From the NCBI RefSeq assembly GCF_900114115.1, contig NZ_FORX01000014.1, positions 1-64,000 on the forward strand: 64,000 nt of DNA, in the 5' to 3' direction. Positions 1 through 8,367 of this stretch are shown piece after piece; positions within the stretch are counted from its first letter, which is position 1, and the number at the start of each line of letters is the position of its first letter. The stretch is from Desulfomicrobium apsheronum (GTDB lineage Bacteria; Desulfobacterota; Desulfovibrionia; Desulfovibrionales; Desulfomicrobiaceae). The notes beneath the pieces are model-generated. The model searched no databases. It saw only the letters and a list, made by a program, of their open reading frames with translations, and was not told the origin of the DNA. The position numbers were made by a program, and so were the translations under genes.

Positions 1-30
1 CTCCCCAAGCCCAAGCCGCGCAAAAAGTAA
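1..30 (+). CDS. 3' end of a gene that begins before the window (partial)
   Basis: Read from base 1, the first ten codons give a short Pro/Lys/Arg-rich tail (LPKPKPRKK) ending in TAA at 28-30. Such basic tails are common C-termini, but ten codons do not identify a protein and the frame could be chance. Nothing else coding is visible before the hydrolase start at 214. Confidence 0.3.
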   Translation, partial: LPKPKPRKK

Positions 31-213
31 AGGCTCCTGCTTCTATCGCAGATCAGGGACGTCCGTGGAAGATGCGGTCGCCTGAGCGCTTACCGAGCTC
101 TGTTCCCGCCGTCCCATTTCCCAAGGTTATCGTTGTGCCCCATGCCTCCTTTTCGACACGGGGCTTTCTTTTCATCGCGTTTTCCCGAATGATGTACCTT
201 TCGAGGAGGATTC

Positions 214-1071
214 ATGGAGGTACGCAAAGTATACGCGGCGCCGGATGGGGCGCGCATCGCCTACGGTTTGACCAGGGCCGGGGAGCCGCGGCGAACGCTG
301 GTTCTGCTGCACGGCGTGGCCAGCAACATGACTCGATGGTGGAGGTTTCTGGCCGAGACGCGCCTGGCCGGTAGCTGGGATATCCTGCGCATGGACCTGC
401 GTGGGCACGGCGGCTCCGTGTGGCGGGGTAGGATCGGTATGGATGTGTGGTCCTCGGATCTGGCCGGGATTCTGCGCTCCGAGGGGGCCGGGCCGGTCGA
501 GGTTGTCGGGCACTGCCTGGGCGCCAATCTAGCCCTGTGGTTCGCGCGGCTGGAACCAGCCCTCGTCTCCGGGCTGGTGCTCATCGAACCCATGTTCCGC
601 GCCGCCATCACCGGCCGCATGAAACACATCCTGCACCTGCGCCCCATGCTGGCCGCCCTGACGCCGTCCCTCATGGCTCTGGCGGCCGCCGGCATTCACC
701 GGAAAACCCTGCCGCCCCTGGATCTCGCAGTCCTCGACCAGGCCGCCTACGCCTCCATGGCCGGCGGTTCCTTCCCCACGGATCGCTACGCTTCGCCCAT
801 CCATGAGCTTCGAATCCTTCCCACCGTGGCCTACGTACAGGACCTCCTGGCCGTGACGGGCCCGCTGCCCGATCTGTCGAAAATCGCCACGCCGGCATTG
901 TCCCTGCTGTCCAGCGGCGGCATGTTCGGCGACCCGGGGATCACCGTCAGATGCCTGGCCGAGCTTGCGGACTGCCGGGTTGAACATCTCGACTCCGTAC
1001 ACTGGATTCCAACTGAGCAGCCCCGGGGCATGCGCGAAGCCATCGAGAGATGGTGCGGTAGGCACGGCTGA
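214..1071 (+). CDS. alpha/beta-fold hydrolase with a cysteine in the nucleophile elbow
   Basis: This 285-residue protein has the alpha/beta-hydrolase layout. It has an oxyanion-hole LHG near residues 32-34, an RGHG loop near 63-66, the nucleophile elbow GHCLG at 99-103 and a candidate catalytic His263 (VHW) near the C-terminus. The elbow residue is Cys101 where esterases and lipases have Ser; Cys is known in dienelactone hydrolases. The start follows a clear GAGGAGG ribosome site. There is no signal peptide, so it is probably cytoplasmic. It stands alone, with a gene-free stretch after it. The substrate cannot be told from sequence, and the acidic member of the triad was not assigned. Confidence 0.8.
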   Translation: MEVRKVYAAPDGARIAYGLTRAGEPRRTLVLLHGVASNMTRWWRFLAETRLAGSWDILRMDLRGHGGSVWRGRIGMDVWSSDLAGILRSEGAGPVEVVGHCLGANLALWFARLEPALVSGLVLIEPMFRAAITGRMKHILHLRPMLAALTPSLMALAAAGIHRKTLPPLDLAVLDQAAYASMAGGSFPTDRYASPIHELRILPTVAYVQDLLAVTGPLPDLSKIATPALSLLSSGGMFGDPGITVRCLAELADCRVEHLDSVHWIPTEQPRGMREAIERWCGRHG

Positions 1072-1426
1072 ATAGAAAGAAAAGAGGGCGGGTATGCTTT
1101 AGACCTTTCTGTCGCCAAGATCGCAGGAAGCAATCGGAGTCATGAAAATGTCCGGGGAAGGGGGGCAAGTCTGCCTTTGATCTTTCTGCCGCCAAGGCCA
1201 CAGGAGACAACCGCAAAAAGGGCAGCGGGTGATTTCTGCTGGCTGAAATTGTAAGATAAAGGTTTTACGGGCAATATTGTCTTTGTCTGCGCCTTTCGGG
1301 CGGCGTCGGCCTCACGGTGTTGGACATCCAGGCACTGACGTTGCCCACGGTATCATTTTCAAGAGCATGCTGTGGAATGCGACCGAGGCGGACCGTTGAC
1401 TGCTTGAACGGCTTTGCAGGCAAAGG
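1072..1426. other. intergenic stretch with imperfect repeats
   Basis: No convincing gene. Two related segments lie at about 1093-1133 and 1171-1210, sharing a TTTCTGYCGCCAAG core followed by CAGGA. The second, with its purine-rich leader from about 1145, resembles 3695-3755 near the DJ-1 gene. They look like decayed copies of a dispersed repeat. Confidence 0.45.
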
Positions 1427-2959
1427 CTAGAAATCCGCTGACCACTTGGCCGCTTCGTCGCCTTTCGGAGTGGCCAAAGAGTTCGAAGCTCGGCATACAC
1501 GGTTGCGCCCTTCGTTCTTGGCCCGGTACAACGCCTGGTCCGCGCGGATCAGCATCTCTACCACGGAGGTGTCGGCGGGCAGCTTCTCCGCCAATCCGAA
1601 GCTCGCGGTGATGAAGAAGCATTTGTTGGTGTTTTCCAGCCTCAGGCCCGCCAAACCCTTGCGCAGTTCCTCTGCCACCACGGCCGCCCCGTCCTGATTC
1701 GTGTCCGGCAGGAGCAAGAGGAACTCTTCCCCGCCGTAGCGGCAGAAAAGATCCGATTCGCGAAGCCTGGACATGATGAATTGGGCTGCGGAATTCAGGG
1801 TGAGGTCCCCGGCGGTGTGCCCGTAAGTGTCGTTGATCATTTTGAAATGATCCAGGTCGATCATGACGCAGGAAAGGGGGGCGCCGCTTCGCTTCTCTCT
1901 TGCGAATTCCCGATCGGCGGCCACCATGAAGGCGCGGCGGTTCAAGGCTCCGGTGAGCATGTCCGTGTTTGCGGCTAAGGCCAGTTCCCGCGCCTGTCGA
2001 TTGAGCTTGAGCTGGCCGCGCACGAGGAGCGCGCCCATGGTCGAGACGATGAACGCCATGGCAACCGACGCCCCTCCGTAGAGCAGAGCGTGGCGGTACC
2101 AGGAGGCCAGGGCTGTATCCATGGGGATGGCGGCAAAGGCCTGCAGGGGAAAATGCCTGACCCGGGTTCTGCCCGCCAGCATTTTCTGTCCCCGTATGTT
2201 TGAAACGTTGCTATATGTTTCACTTTGTTCGCCGCTTTGCTTTTCCTTGTCTTTCGCGATCGACGTAAAAGTGTGGCCGATCAGTTCCTCCGCGTCGGGG
2301 GCAATGAGGTAGATCAGACCGTCCAGGTTCGTGATCATGATGTTGGTGTCCTGCGGCATGCCGAGATCGTCGAAGATGCGCAGCAGGTGTTCCAGGGCGA
2401 CCTTGATGGCCACGACATGGGTCAGCTCGCCCCGGTAGTCGCGTGCCCCCAGACTGATGTCGATGCTCCACTCGTTGGACTGCCGCAGGCTGCGCTGCGG
2501 CGCACCTACGAACATCTTGTCGCCGCCGTTCTGGTGAGCCCGGATGTAGTCCGTGTCCAGTATATCCGGCGGAGCCTCCGGTCCGTTCCATGCCAGGACA
2601 CGCCCTTGGGCGTCTGTAACCACCACGCCGTGGGCGTATGGTTCCCGTGCCCGGATGGTATGAATGAGATTGTCCCATTGATGTTGTTTTTCGCCAGGAC
2701 GTACGTCGGAAAGAGTCTGGATGAGGGTGCCGATCTCTCTGAGGCGTCCTTCAAGATCGACTAAGACCATGCCGATTTCGGCGGCCATCAGGCTGGAGAT
2801 GAAACGAGTGTTTTCGCGAGCCAGGGTGAGGGTCGTGTGATAGTTGGTCACGGCCATGATGACGGACGAGACGATCATACCCAGCGTGAGACAACCTGCG
2901 ACCAGTAAGACCAGCACGGTCTGTCCCTTGGAATTGTGGATGTCGAGGTTTGCGTTCAC
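1427..2959 (-). CDS. membrane diguanylate cyclase with periplasmic sensor (GGDEF)
   Basis: Probable diguanylate cyclase making c-di-GMP from GTP. From this start it has about 510 residues: an N-terminal membrane segment, a periplasmic Cache-like sensor of about 250 residues, a second membrane segment, and a C-terminal GGDEF domain. The active-site motif reads GGEEF (around residue 409), and the inhibitory I-site RESD lies exactly five residues before it, so product feedback is expected. I chose the GTG at 2959 because AGAGGAGG lies 9 nt upstream; the ATG at 2968 abuts that site with no spacing. The reading frame stays open to 3052. The gene follows the DJ-1 gene on the same strand. The sensed ligand is unknown. 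Confidence 0.85.
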   Translation of the reverse strand: MNANLDIHNSKGQTVLVLLVAGCLTLGMIVSSVIMAVTNYHTTLTLARENTRFISSLMAAEIGMVLVDLEGRLREIGTLIQTLSDVRPGEKQHQWDNLIHTIRAREPYAHGVVVTDAQGRVLAWNGPEAPPDILDTDYIRAHQNGGDKMFVGAPQRSLRQSNEWSIDISLGARDYRGELTHVVAIKVALEHLLRIFDDLGMPQDTNIMITNLDGLIYLIAPDAEELIGHTFTSIAKDKEKQSGEQSETYSNVSNIRGQKMLAGRTRVRHFPLQAFAAIPMDTALASWYRHALLYGGASVAMAFIVSTMGALLVRGQLKLNRQARELALAANTDMLTGALNRRAFMVAADREFAREKRSGAPLSCVMIDLDHFKMINDTYGHTAGDLTLNSAAQFIMSRLRESDLFCRYGGEEFLLLLPDTNQDGAAVVAEELRKGLAGLRLENTNKCFFITASFGLAEKLPADTSVVEMLIRADQALYRAKNEGRNRVCRASNSLATPKGDEAAKWSADF

Positions 2960-3018
2960 GGAGAGCATCCTCCTCTGGGCGCTCGCGGAAATGGGGGGAA
3001 CATCGGCTACCGACAGGC

Positions 3019-3540
3019 CTATTTCGCGGCCTGTGCTATGATGGCCCGGCAAAATGCGGGCAGATCATCAGGCTTTCGCGCGGATATCTGATTCCGGTCC
3101 ACGACAACTTCCTTGTCGATCCACGTAGCGCCGGCGTTTACCAGGTCATCCTTGATGCCGGGGGTGGACGTGCAGGTGAAGCCTTTCATGATCCCTGCGG
3201 AGATCGGAATCCATCCGCCGTGACAGATGTGGGCGACTATTTTTCCGGCTTCGTGCATTTGGCGAGTGAGCTCCAGAACCTTTGGGTCACGTCTGAGCTT
3301 GTCGGGGGCGAATCCGCCGGCGACGATCAGCAGGTCGAAGTCCTTGGCCTGCTGGTCCGCGATGGCGGCAGTGGATTTGAAAGGATACCCGTTTTTGCCT
3401 GTGTAGACGATCCCCGCCTCGGGCCCGGCGACGACCACTTCGGCGCCTTCTTCGATCAGGCGATAGTATGGGTAGAGAAGCTCCATGTCTTCAAAGATGT
3501 GATCCACAAACATCAGGACTTTCTGGTCTTTCAATTTCAT
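3019..3540 (-). CDS. DJ-1/PfpI family protein
   Basis: A 173-residue single-domain protein of the DJ-1/PfpI/YhbO superfamily (glyoxalase, deglycase or protease-like activities are described in the family). The nucleophile elbow AHICHGG carries Cys106 followed by His107, and Glu17 in the FED segment is the expected partner acid. The ATG at 3540 has GGAG six bases upstream. The frame is open to 3768, but that extension is not DJ-1-like. The stop is about 60 bp before the diguanylate cyclase, so co-transcription is possible. The 3' end is duplicated as a remnant at 4269-4324. The exact reaction cannot be told. Confidence 0.85.
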   Translation of the reverse strand: MKLKDQKVLMFVDHIFEDMELLYPYYRLIEEGAEVVVAGPEAGIVYTGKNGYPFKSTAAIADQQAKDFDLLIVAGGFAPDKLRRDPKVLELTRQMHEAGKIVAHICHGGWIPISAGIMKGFTCTSTPGIKDDLVNAGATWIDKEVVVDRNQISARKPDDLPAFCRAIIAQAAK

Positions 3541-3821
3541 CTTGAACTCCGGTGTGTTAACGGATGATGGGCTTATAGAGAAGAATTCATCTGTCCACAT
3601 ATGCCAATTTTGAGCTGTATGTCCATGTCGTGAGTCGGGCTCAAATCCGCGACAAGAAAAGAGGGCACCCATGTATGGATTTGTTCCCTGTGTCAAAATG
3701 TTTTGAAGGGGGAAAAGGGGGGACGTCTGCCTTGGGCTTTTCTGCAGCCAAGAGACACTGTGCTTCACTGACGCCGCAGATCGCCGTTTCTCAACAGCCT
3801 GAGCCCCGGGCGGAGCGTCAC

Positions 3822-3993
3822 AAGGGGAGAAGCGTCAGATCTTGAATCTTGAATTTCACCAGAGAATCCCCGCCTCATGATCCGATCCGTTCATTCCAAA
3901 ACAAGACAAGGGGAGCAGGGTCAGATCTTGAATCTTGAATTTTACCAAGTATTCCCCGCCTCATAACTAGGCCAGTTCACTCCAAAAAGAGAC
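3822..3993. repeat. 86-bp tandem direct repeat, two units
   Basis: Units at 3822-3907 and 3908-3993 both start AAGGGGAG, continue through TCAGATCTTGAATCTTGAAT and CCCCGCCTCAT, and end AGAC or AAGAC. A partial third unit, from TGAATTTC to GAGAC, occurs at about 6600-6663. In both places the repeat runs directly into an AAGGGATTTCAG hairpin, so repeat plus hairpin is one dispersed module. Confidence 0.7.
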
Positions 3994-4027
3994 AAGGGAT
4001 TTCAGTTTGTACGCTGAAATCCCTTGT
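3980..4027 (-). terminator. probable intrinsic terminator downstream of the LysR gene
   Basis: A 14-bp perfect stem (arms 3992-4005 and 4014-4027, ACAAGGGATTTCAG) with an 8-nt loop. Read on the minus strand it is followed by CTCTTTTTGG. It would end minus-strand transcripts arriving from the LysR gene. A near-identical hairpin lies at 6663-6696. Confidence 0.5.
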
Positions 4028-4268
4028 CTTCTTTGTGGACTTTGCTTTTGGTTTTTCGACCAGAACTTGACCATTCAAGATGAAGCCATCCGGAAACGGG
4101 TGACTGTTTGTTTACGTATGTATGGCCAGGGCGTGACTCTTGAAATGAGCAGTGCACCGGGTGCGGCAGCAACAAAAAGATCGAAAACCGCGAAAATACC
4201 GTGACCGTCATGGCGCGCATCTTTAGAAACATTGCCACATCTTCCACTTTAAATGTCTCCATATGCTC

Positions 4269-4324
4269 TGACAGGTCAATTTTGCGGTCTGTGCTATGAA
4301 GGCCCGGCAAAATGCGGGCAGATC
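4269..4324 (-). pseudogene. remnant of a DJ-1/PfpI 3' end
   Basis: The minus strand encodes DLPAFCRAFIAQTAK, nearly the same as the last residues of the intact DJ-1 protein (DLPAFCRAIIAQAAK, encoded at 3019-3066). The DNA is also close, and the frame runs past the expected stop. No upstream DJ-1 sequence precedes it. This looks like a partial duplication or the leftover of a lost paralogue. Confidence 0.6.
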
Positions 4325-4377
4325 GCGGTGACGGGTGGCTTTGTGAGAGAATCCTTGATTTAAAAAAATCAGGTTTT

Positions 4378-5304
4378 TTAGGATTGGGGAGGCTGCGTCT
4401 TGGGATAGGCTGATATAAATGCGATTAAATCGAGCTGCAACTGGGATAAGTTGTCCTGTTTGCGGTAGATCAGAAAAAAAGACATCATCAGTCTGTCTTC
4501 CTGCAGAAGAATCTCGGAGAAAATACCTTCCGCGATTTCTTTCCGAACCATGAATTCCGGCAGCAAGGAAATACCGTATCCATCTTTTACCAATTCTTTG
4601 ATGGCATCATTGCTCTCTGACTCGCAAACAACTTCAAATTCTTGCAATTTATGTTTGTGTTTAGCTAGAAATTGTTCGAATTCAGTCCTGCAACCTGAGC
4701 CTTTTTCACTCAGTATGAGGCGATGCTTTCTCAGTTTCTTCAAGTCCATTATTTTTGTAGGCGGTGATATTTTGCTCGATTCAAACCATATCAGTGGCAC
4801 TTCCATCAATTTTTGCTTGTGTAAATCCCGCGAAAATCTGCGTTTGGGTTCGAGACCAGTTACACCGATATCAAAATTTCCTGCCAGAAGTCCATTGAAC
4901 ACTTCTTCACATTTGGTGATGGAAAGAGTTAGCTTGGCTTGGGGATAGCAATCTCTGAAGGCGGATAAACCGATGGGGAGAAGTTGTTTGCCAGCAATGC
5001 AGCAGGCTCCGATGTGCAAATCTCTAAGGTGTCCTGCACTGTATTTTTCCATGCCCTGGATGAGTACTTGTTGAAGTCTCATCAAGGCTTCGGCATGCTG
5101 GCAAAGATTTACTCCGGATTCCGTAAGCCGGATGCGGTCGGAATGGGCGCGTATGAAAAGTGATGTCTGGAAAAGCTGTTCAAGTTTCTGGATTTGAAGG
5201 CTGACAGCCGGCTGAGATAGAAATAGTGCTTCTGCGGCCTTGGTAAAGCTTTCGACCTCTGCAACCTTCAAAAAGACTTTCATAGAGAATAGGCTTAAGT
5301 CCAT
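4378..5304 (-). CDS. LysR-family transcriptional regulator
   Basis: A 308-residue LysR-type regulator. The N-terminal winged helix-turn-helix (about residues 1-65) shows the family signature FTKAAEALFLSQPAVSLQIQKLE, and the remainder is a periplasmic-binding-like effector domain. The start at 5304 gives the canonical N-terminus, although no strong ribosome site is visible. Base composition is AT-richer than the flanking genes, as in the neighbouring cytochrome gene, so the two may have arrived together. The gene lies downstream of the split-Soret gene on the same strand, about 200 bp apart. Target genes and effector are unknown. A second, decayed copy of its 3' end is found at 9.06-9.29 kb. 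Confidence 0.9.
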   Translation of the reverse strand: MDLSLFSMKVFLKVAEVESFTKAAEALFLSQPAVSLQIQKLEQLFQTSLFIRAHSDRIRLTESGVNLCQHAEALMRLQQVLIQGMEKYSAGHLRDLHIGACCIAGKQLLPIGLSAFRDCYPQAKLTLSITKCEEVFNGLLAGNFDIGVTGLEPKRRFSRDLHKQKLMEVPLIWFESSKISPPTKIMDLKKLRKHRLILSEKGSGCRTEFEQFLAKHKHKLQEFEVVCESESNDAIKELVKDGYGISLLPEFMVRKEIAEGIFSEILLQEDRLMMSFFLIYRKQDNLSQLQLDLIAFISAYPKTQPPQS

Positions 5305-5505
5305 CCATAATTTTTAACAGGGATTAGACTGTATGTCTACCGTATGCCTCCAGAAATCTTATTCAATCAACTTTTCCAGACAGTTTTGCCATATAGCTTG
5401 CAGCTTTTGGCTATCCAAGTCTTGAAATCCAAGACTTTTCGATGGCTGTCCATATAAAAATCCATAGCCATGAATCATTTTGCGACACAGAAGTGATCGT
5501 TTTGA

Positions 5506-6336
5506 TCAACTGCCTTGATGGGGATCTCCGTGGCATTGTATGCAGTTCATTTTTGAAAGCACATTCACATGTGTCCCCTTTTCTCCGTGGCAGGAGTTGC
5601 AGTTGGTGGCGGTTGTCGATTGTGCATACAGAGGTTTGAATTTTTTATCGTAGTTGTCGTTCAATATCTGAATGGCATATGCAACCGAATCTCCGGTCAA
5701 ACGAGCGCAGCGTTCCTTGCGATCGGCGCAGGTGATTTCCTCTCCGGTTGTCATGCACCAGTTTGTGGAAGAAACATGACACAGAGGCGAGCCGCTTTTG
5801 CATGGCGGGATAATCTGATCGCATTTGTTTATTCCGTACTTTTTTTCAACCGCATATTGGTTGCTCAAGTCTGTGGGCAACATTGTTTCCGAATACCATG
5901 CAAAAAGTTCGTTAACCAACATATCTGCGGTTTTCTTTTCACAGACCAGTGAAATGGCTGCTGCTGCACCGTTCAGAGCGCCGCACAACATCCCCCATCC
6001 CACGCCGCCCCCATGGCCGTAGATCATCAACTCCGTCGGTATATTGTAGTACGGTCCGCCTACCTCGGCTCGTAGCGCGGTTATTATGGGATGGAAGCCG
6101 GCATATGAGCAGCCCTTTCCGCTCCAGTAGCTGTCATGTCCGAGTTTGCGGCAAAATTCCGGATCAAGTTTGGCGTAAGGCCACGGCCATGCGTGAGTTT
6201 GCGGGGACGCGGCAAACAATTTATGCGGCGCTATCGCCTGAAGTCCGGTAGCAGCCACGGCAGCCCCTGCCGTGGCTGCAGCTCCGTATTTGAAGGATTG
6301 CCGTAAGAACTGTCTTCTGGATGTGATCTCGTTCAT
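5506..6336 (-). CDS. Tat-exported split-Soret-type dihaem cytochrome c (C_GCAxxG_C_C family)
   Basis: This 276-residue protein starts with a twin-arginine signal (RRQFLRQ, then a hydrophobic stretch to about residue 43), so it is exported folded to the periplasm. Two c-type haem sites, CNSCH and CIQCH, sit in the last 35 residues. The middle carries a Cys-rich redox domain (FCRKLGHDSYWSGKGCSYAG, GMLCGALNG, later CKSGSPLC and TCADRKERC) matching the C_GCAxxG_C_C layout. In the crystallised split-Soret cytochrome of Desulfovibrio such a domain was proposed to bind an Fe-S cluster. A strong AGGAGG precedes the ATG. The electron partner is not evident, and the gene is AT-rich compared with its neighbours. 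Confidence 0.85.
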   Translation of the reverse strand: MNEITSRRQFLRQSFKYGAAATAGAAVAATGLQAIAPHKLFAASPQTHAWPWPYAKLDPEFCRKLGHDSYWSGKGCSYAGFHPIITALRAEVGGPYYNIPTELMIYGHGGGVGWGMLCGALNGAAAAISLVCEKKTADMLVNELFAWYSETMLPTDLSNQYAVEKKYGINKCDQIIPPCKSGSPLCHVSSTNWCMTTGEEITCADRKERCARLTGDSVAYAIQILNDNYDKKFKPLYAQSTTATNCNSCHGEKGTHVNVLSKMNCIQCHGDPHQGS

Positions 6337-6758
6337 ATCGTCCTCCTTTTTTGGATGATGCTTGTTTTTTTAGCTTATTCACAAAGTAATACAAATCAAA
6401 AAATTTAATGAGCATATTGATCCATAAAAAAATTCAATAGCCTTATATGATTGTGCGCTGTTCAATTTGTTGTATATAGTTGGTGATATTTTAAAGATTT
6501 CTAAGACGGTAAATGATGTATAATCCATTATTGCATGAATTTTTATTTGGATTGCAGGAATTGATATTGATTATACTGATGAAGGTCGTGTCATATATTG
6601 AATCATGAATTTCGGCGGATAATCCCCGCCTCATGACCAGGCCAGTTCACTCCAAAACGAGACAAGGGATTTCAGTTTAAAAGCTGAAATCCCTTGCTGT
6701 TTGCGGGGTGCGTGGTGGTTTTATGGATGGCCTTCCACCTGTTGCCCGGAGAGCACGG
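6337..6758. other. AT-rich intergenic region upstream of the cytochrome gene
   Basis: No gene. 6345-6600 is markedly AT-rich and should contain the promoter of the cytochrome gene, though no single -35/-10 pair stands out. 6600-6663 is a partial copy of the 86-bp repeat, and 6663-6696 is a terminator-like hairpin for the operon entering from the right. Confidence 0.5.
6650..6696 (-). terminator. probable terminator of the rhodanese/MBL operon
   Basis: A 13-bp stem (6663-6675 with 6684-6696, CAAGGGATTTCAG) and 8-nt loop, followed on the minus strand by TCTCGTTTTGG. It lies about 60 bp after the stop of the MBL gene. It is the sister of the hairpin at 3992-4027. Confidence 0.5.
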
Positions 6759-7628
6759 CTAGAGTTTGTTGACCGGCAGTTTCACGAACTGCGTTCCTCC
6801 GACCGCCTGGCCGAATTGTCCGTTGCGCAGGTTGGCCTGAATGGAGGGCAGGAGCAATTGGGGAACGGATTTGCCCGTGTCTTCACGTTGTCTTTGCTGG
6901 ACAAATTCTTCCTTGCCGATGCCAAGATGCAGACGCACATTGAGCTGCTTCTGTTCGCCGATGGTGCACATGCACTGCGGACCGCGCCTGTACTCCGGCG
7001 GGTAGTCGTGGCCTACATAAACGCGGTAGTCGTCAGGCAGGGCGAAAAGACGACGCGAGGAGTCGTAGGAATGTTCCGCGCTGCCACCGGGAAAATCGCA
7101 TCTGCCAGAGCCCACGTCCGGCAGAAAGATGGTGTCGCCGACAAAGACGGCGTTGCCGATGACATAGGTCGTGTCTGCGGGGGTATGTCCGGGCGTATGG
7201 AGAATCTGGGCCTGCATGTCGCCCACGGTGAACTTTTCGTCGTTGTCAAAGAGATGGTCGAACTGGGACCCGTCCAGACTTGTATCGTCCTGGGTCTGGA
7301 AAATGGGCACCCATGTGGCGATGATGGTCAGGATATGCTTGCTGATGGCGATTTTCCCGCCCAGCTGTTCTTTCAGATAATGGGCGGCGGTGAGGTGGTC
7401 GGCATGGATATGCGTTTCCAGTATCCATTCCACGGCAAGCTGTTTTTCCTTGATGAAGTCGATGATGATATCCGCAGACCGCGTGCTGGAGGTGCAGGAA
7501 GGAAGATCAAAATTCAGTACGCTGTCGATTATGGCGCACCGCTTTTGTGTATCTGTCTCGGACCAGATTACATACGACCAGGTGGCCGTGTTCTCGTCAA
7601 AAAAAGCTCGTACTGTGGGTTTTTGCAT
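6759..7628 (-). CDS. metallo-beta-lactamase-fold hydrolase, persulfide dioxygenase (ETHE1/Blh)-like
   Basis: A 289-residue cytoplasmic MBL-fold enzyme. The metal ligands are visible as THIHADH (around residues 72-78), HTPGHT (GH around 146), a GD at the predicted bridging Asp, and GHDYPP near 207. The motif set and the HxHxDHLTAA context fit glyoxalase-II-like sulfur dioxygenases (ETHE1, Blh), which oxidise glutathione persulfide with a single iron. It follows the rhodanese/DUF2892 gene by 18 bp on the same strand, the usual partner of Blh-type enzymes, which supports a sulfane-sulfur role. A simple glyoxalase II is the alternative. Confidence 0.8.
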   Translation of the reverse strand: MQKPTVRAFFDENTATWSYVIWSETDTQKRCAIIDSVLNFDLPSCTSSTRSADIIIDFIKEKQLAVEWILETHIHADHLTAAHYLKEQLGGKIAISKHILTIIATWVPIFQTQDDTSLDGSQFDHLFDNDEKFTVGDMQAQILHTPGHTPADTTYVIGNAVFVGDTIFLPDVGSGRCDFPGGSAEHSYDSSRRLFALPDDYRVYVGHDYPPEYRRGPQCMCTIGEQKQLNVRLHLGIGKEEFVQQRQREDTGKSVPQLLLPSIQANLRNGQFGQAVGGTQFVKLPVNKL

Positions 7629-7646
7629 GGCTTATCTCCTTGTCGT

Positions 7647-8258
7647 CTATTTGCAGCCGCCGCCGGAACTGCCTTTGGGCTTGCCGCTGATCGGGCATAC
7701 GCCGCCCGTGCAGCCGGTCTTGTTCCACGGTGCCCGCGTCAGCAGCATGGCCATGCCGCAGGTGTTGGTGATGCCGGCAAAGACAAGCCCGGCGCCCACG
7801 AAAATCGCTCCCCAGACAAAGCCGGGGGTCACGAAATATCCCAAAAGGCCAAACAGCAGCACCAGACTGCCGGCCGCAATGCGCACCTGCCTGTCCAGGG
7901 AGATGGGGCCGCCGATGTCGGGAGCGGAGTTTGCGCCGACCAGGGGCAGTCCCTCGCGTTCCCAGGCGTCGATACCGCCTTGCAGGACCTGTACATCGCT
8001 GAAGCCCGCTTTCATGAATTTTTCCGCCGCTTTCCGGGCCCTGCCGCCGCTGGTGCAGAGAATGATGAGCGGGGTGTCCGGGAGAATGCCGTGCCGCATC
8101 GCAAAATCCTCTGGCGCCAGATCCGTCAGCGGCGCAAAGGCCAGCGAGCGGGCCGGGCGTTTGTTGGAAAATTCCGCCGACGTGCGCACATCGATGAAGA
8201 TTGTTTGCTGGGCATCCGCCTTTGAAGCGGCGAGAGCCGAAATTTCCTGCAATCCCAT
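7647..8258 (-). CDS. rhodanese domain fused to DUF2892 membrane domain (YgaP-like)
   Basis: 203 residues: an N-terminal rhodanese domain (about 1-105) with the active-site loop CTSGGRA, then a DUF2892-type domain with two membrane helices (about 123-165) and a Cys-rich end (NTCGMAM, GCTGGVCP). YgaP of E. coli has the same order and is a membrane-anchored sulfurtransferase. AAGGAG precedes the chosen ATG at 8258 by five bases; the open frame extends to 8291 without a better start. It is the first gene of a two-gene operon with the persulfide-dioxygenase-like enzyme. A perfect palindrome about 110 bp upstream may be its operator. Confidence 0.85.
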   Translation of the reverse strand: MGLQEISALAASKADAQQTIFIDVRTSAEFSNKRPARSLAFAPLTDLAPEDFAMRHGILPDTPLIILCTSGGRARKAAEKFMKAGFSDVQVLQGGIDAWEREGLPLVGANSAPDIGGPISLDRQVRIAAGSLVLLFGLLGYFVTPGFVWGAIFVGAGLVFAGITNTCGMAMLLTRAPWNKTGCTGGVCPISGKPKGSSGGGCK

Positions 8259-8367
8259 AACGTCTCCTTTGTGGATATTCCTCCTGCCCACCGTGCGCCG
8301 CGCGCTGCAACATCAGGTCGCTGCGTGGTCAGGAATGAAAATATGGAACGAAACTATACGTACTTTC

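Larger units (their letters stand above)
3541..4377. other. long gene-poor stretch with repeats and remnants
   Basis: About 840 bp without a supportable intact gene. It holds a repeat-like segment at 3695-3755, an 86-bp tandem duplication (3822-3993), a 14-bp-stem hairpin (3992-4027) and, on the minus strand, a remnant of a DJ-1-like 3' end (4269-4324). Beyond the remnant a short hydrophobic frame of about 100 codons (4002-4310) has no recognisable family and is probably decayed. Confidence 0.5.

Noticed and set aside
4002-4310. A 102-codon minus-strand gene
   Set aside because: It overlaps a DJ-1 remnant and a terminator hairpin, has no ribosome site and no family; kept as decayed sequence.
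6708-8225. Plus-strand open frame of 505 codons
   Set aside because: It runs antisense to the MBL and rhodanese genes, which have clear motifs and ribosome sites.
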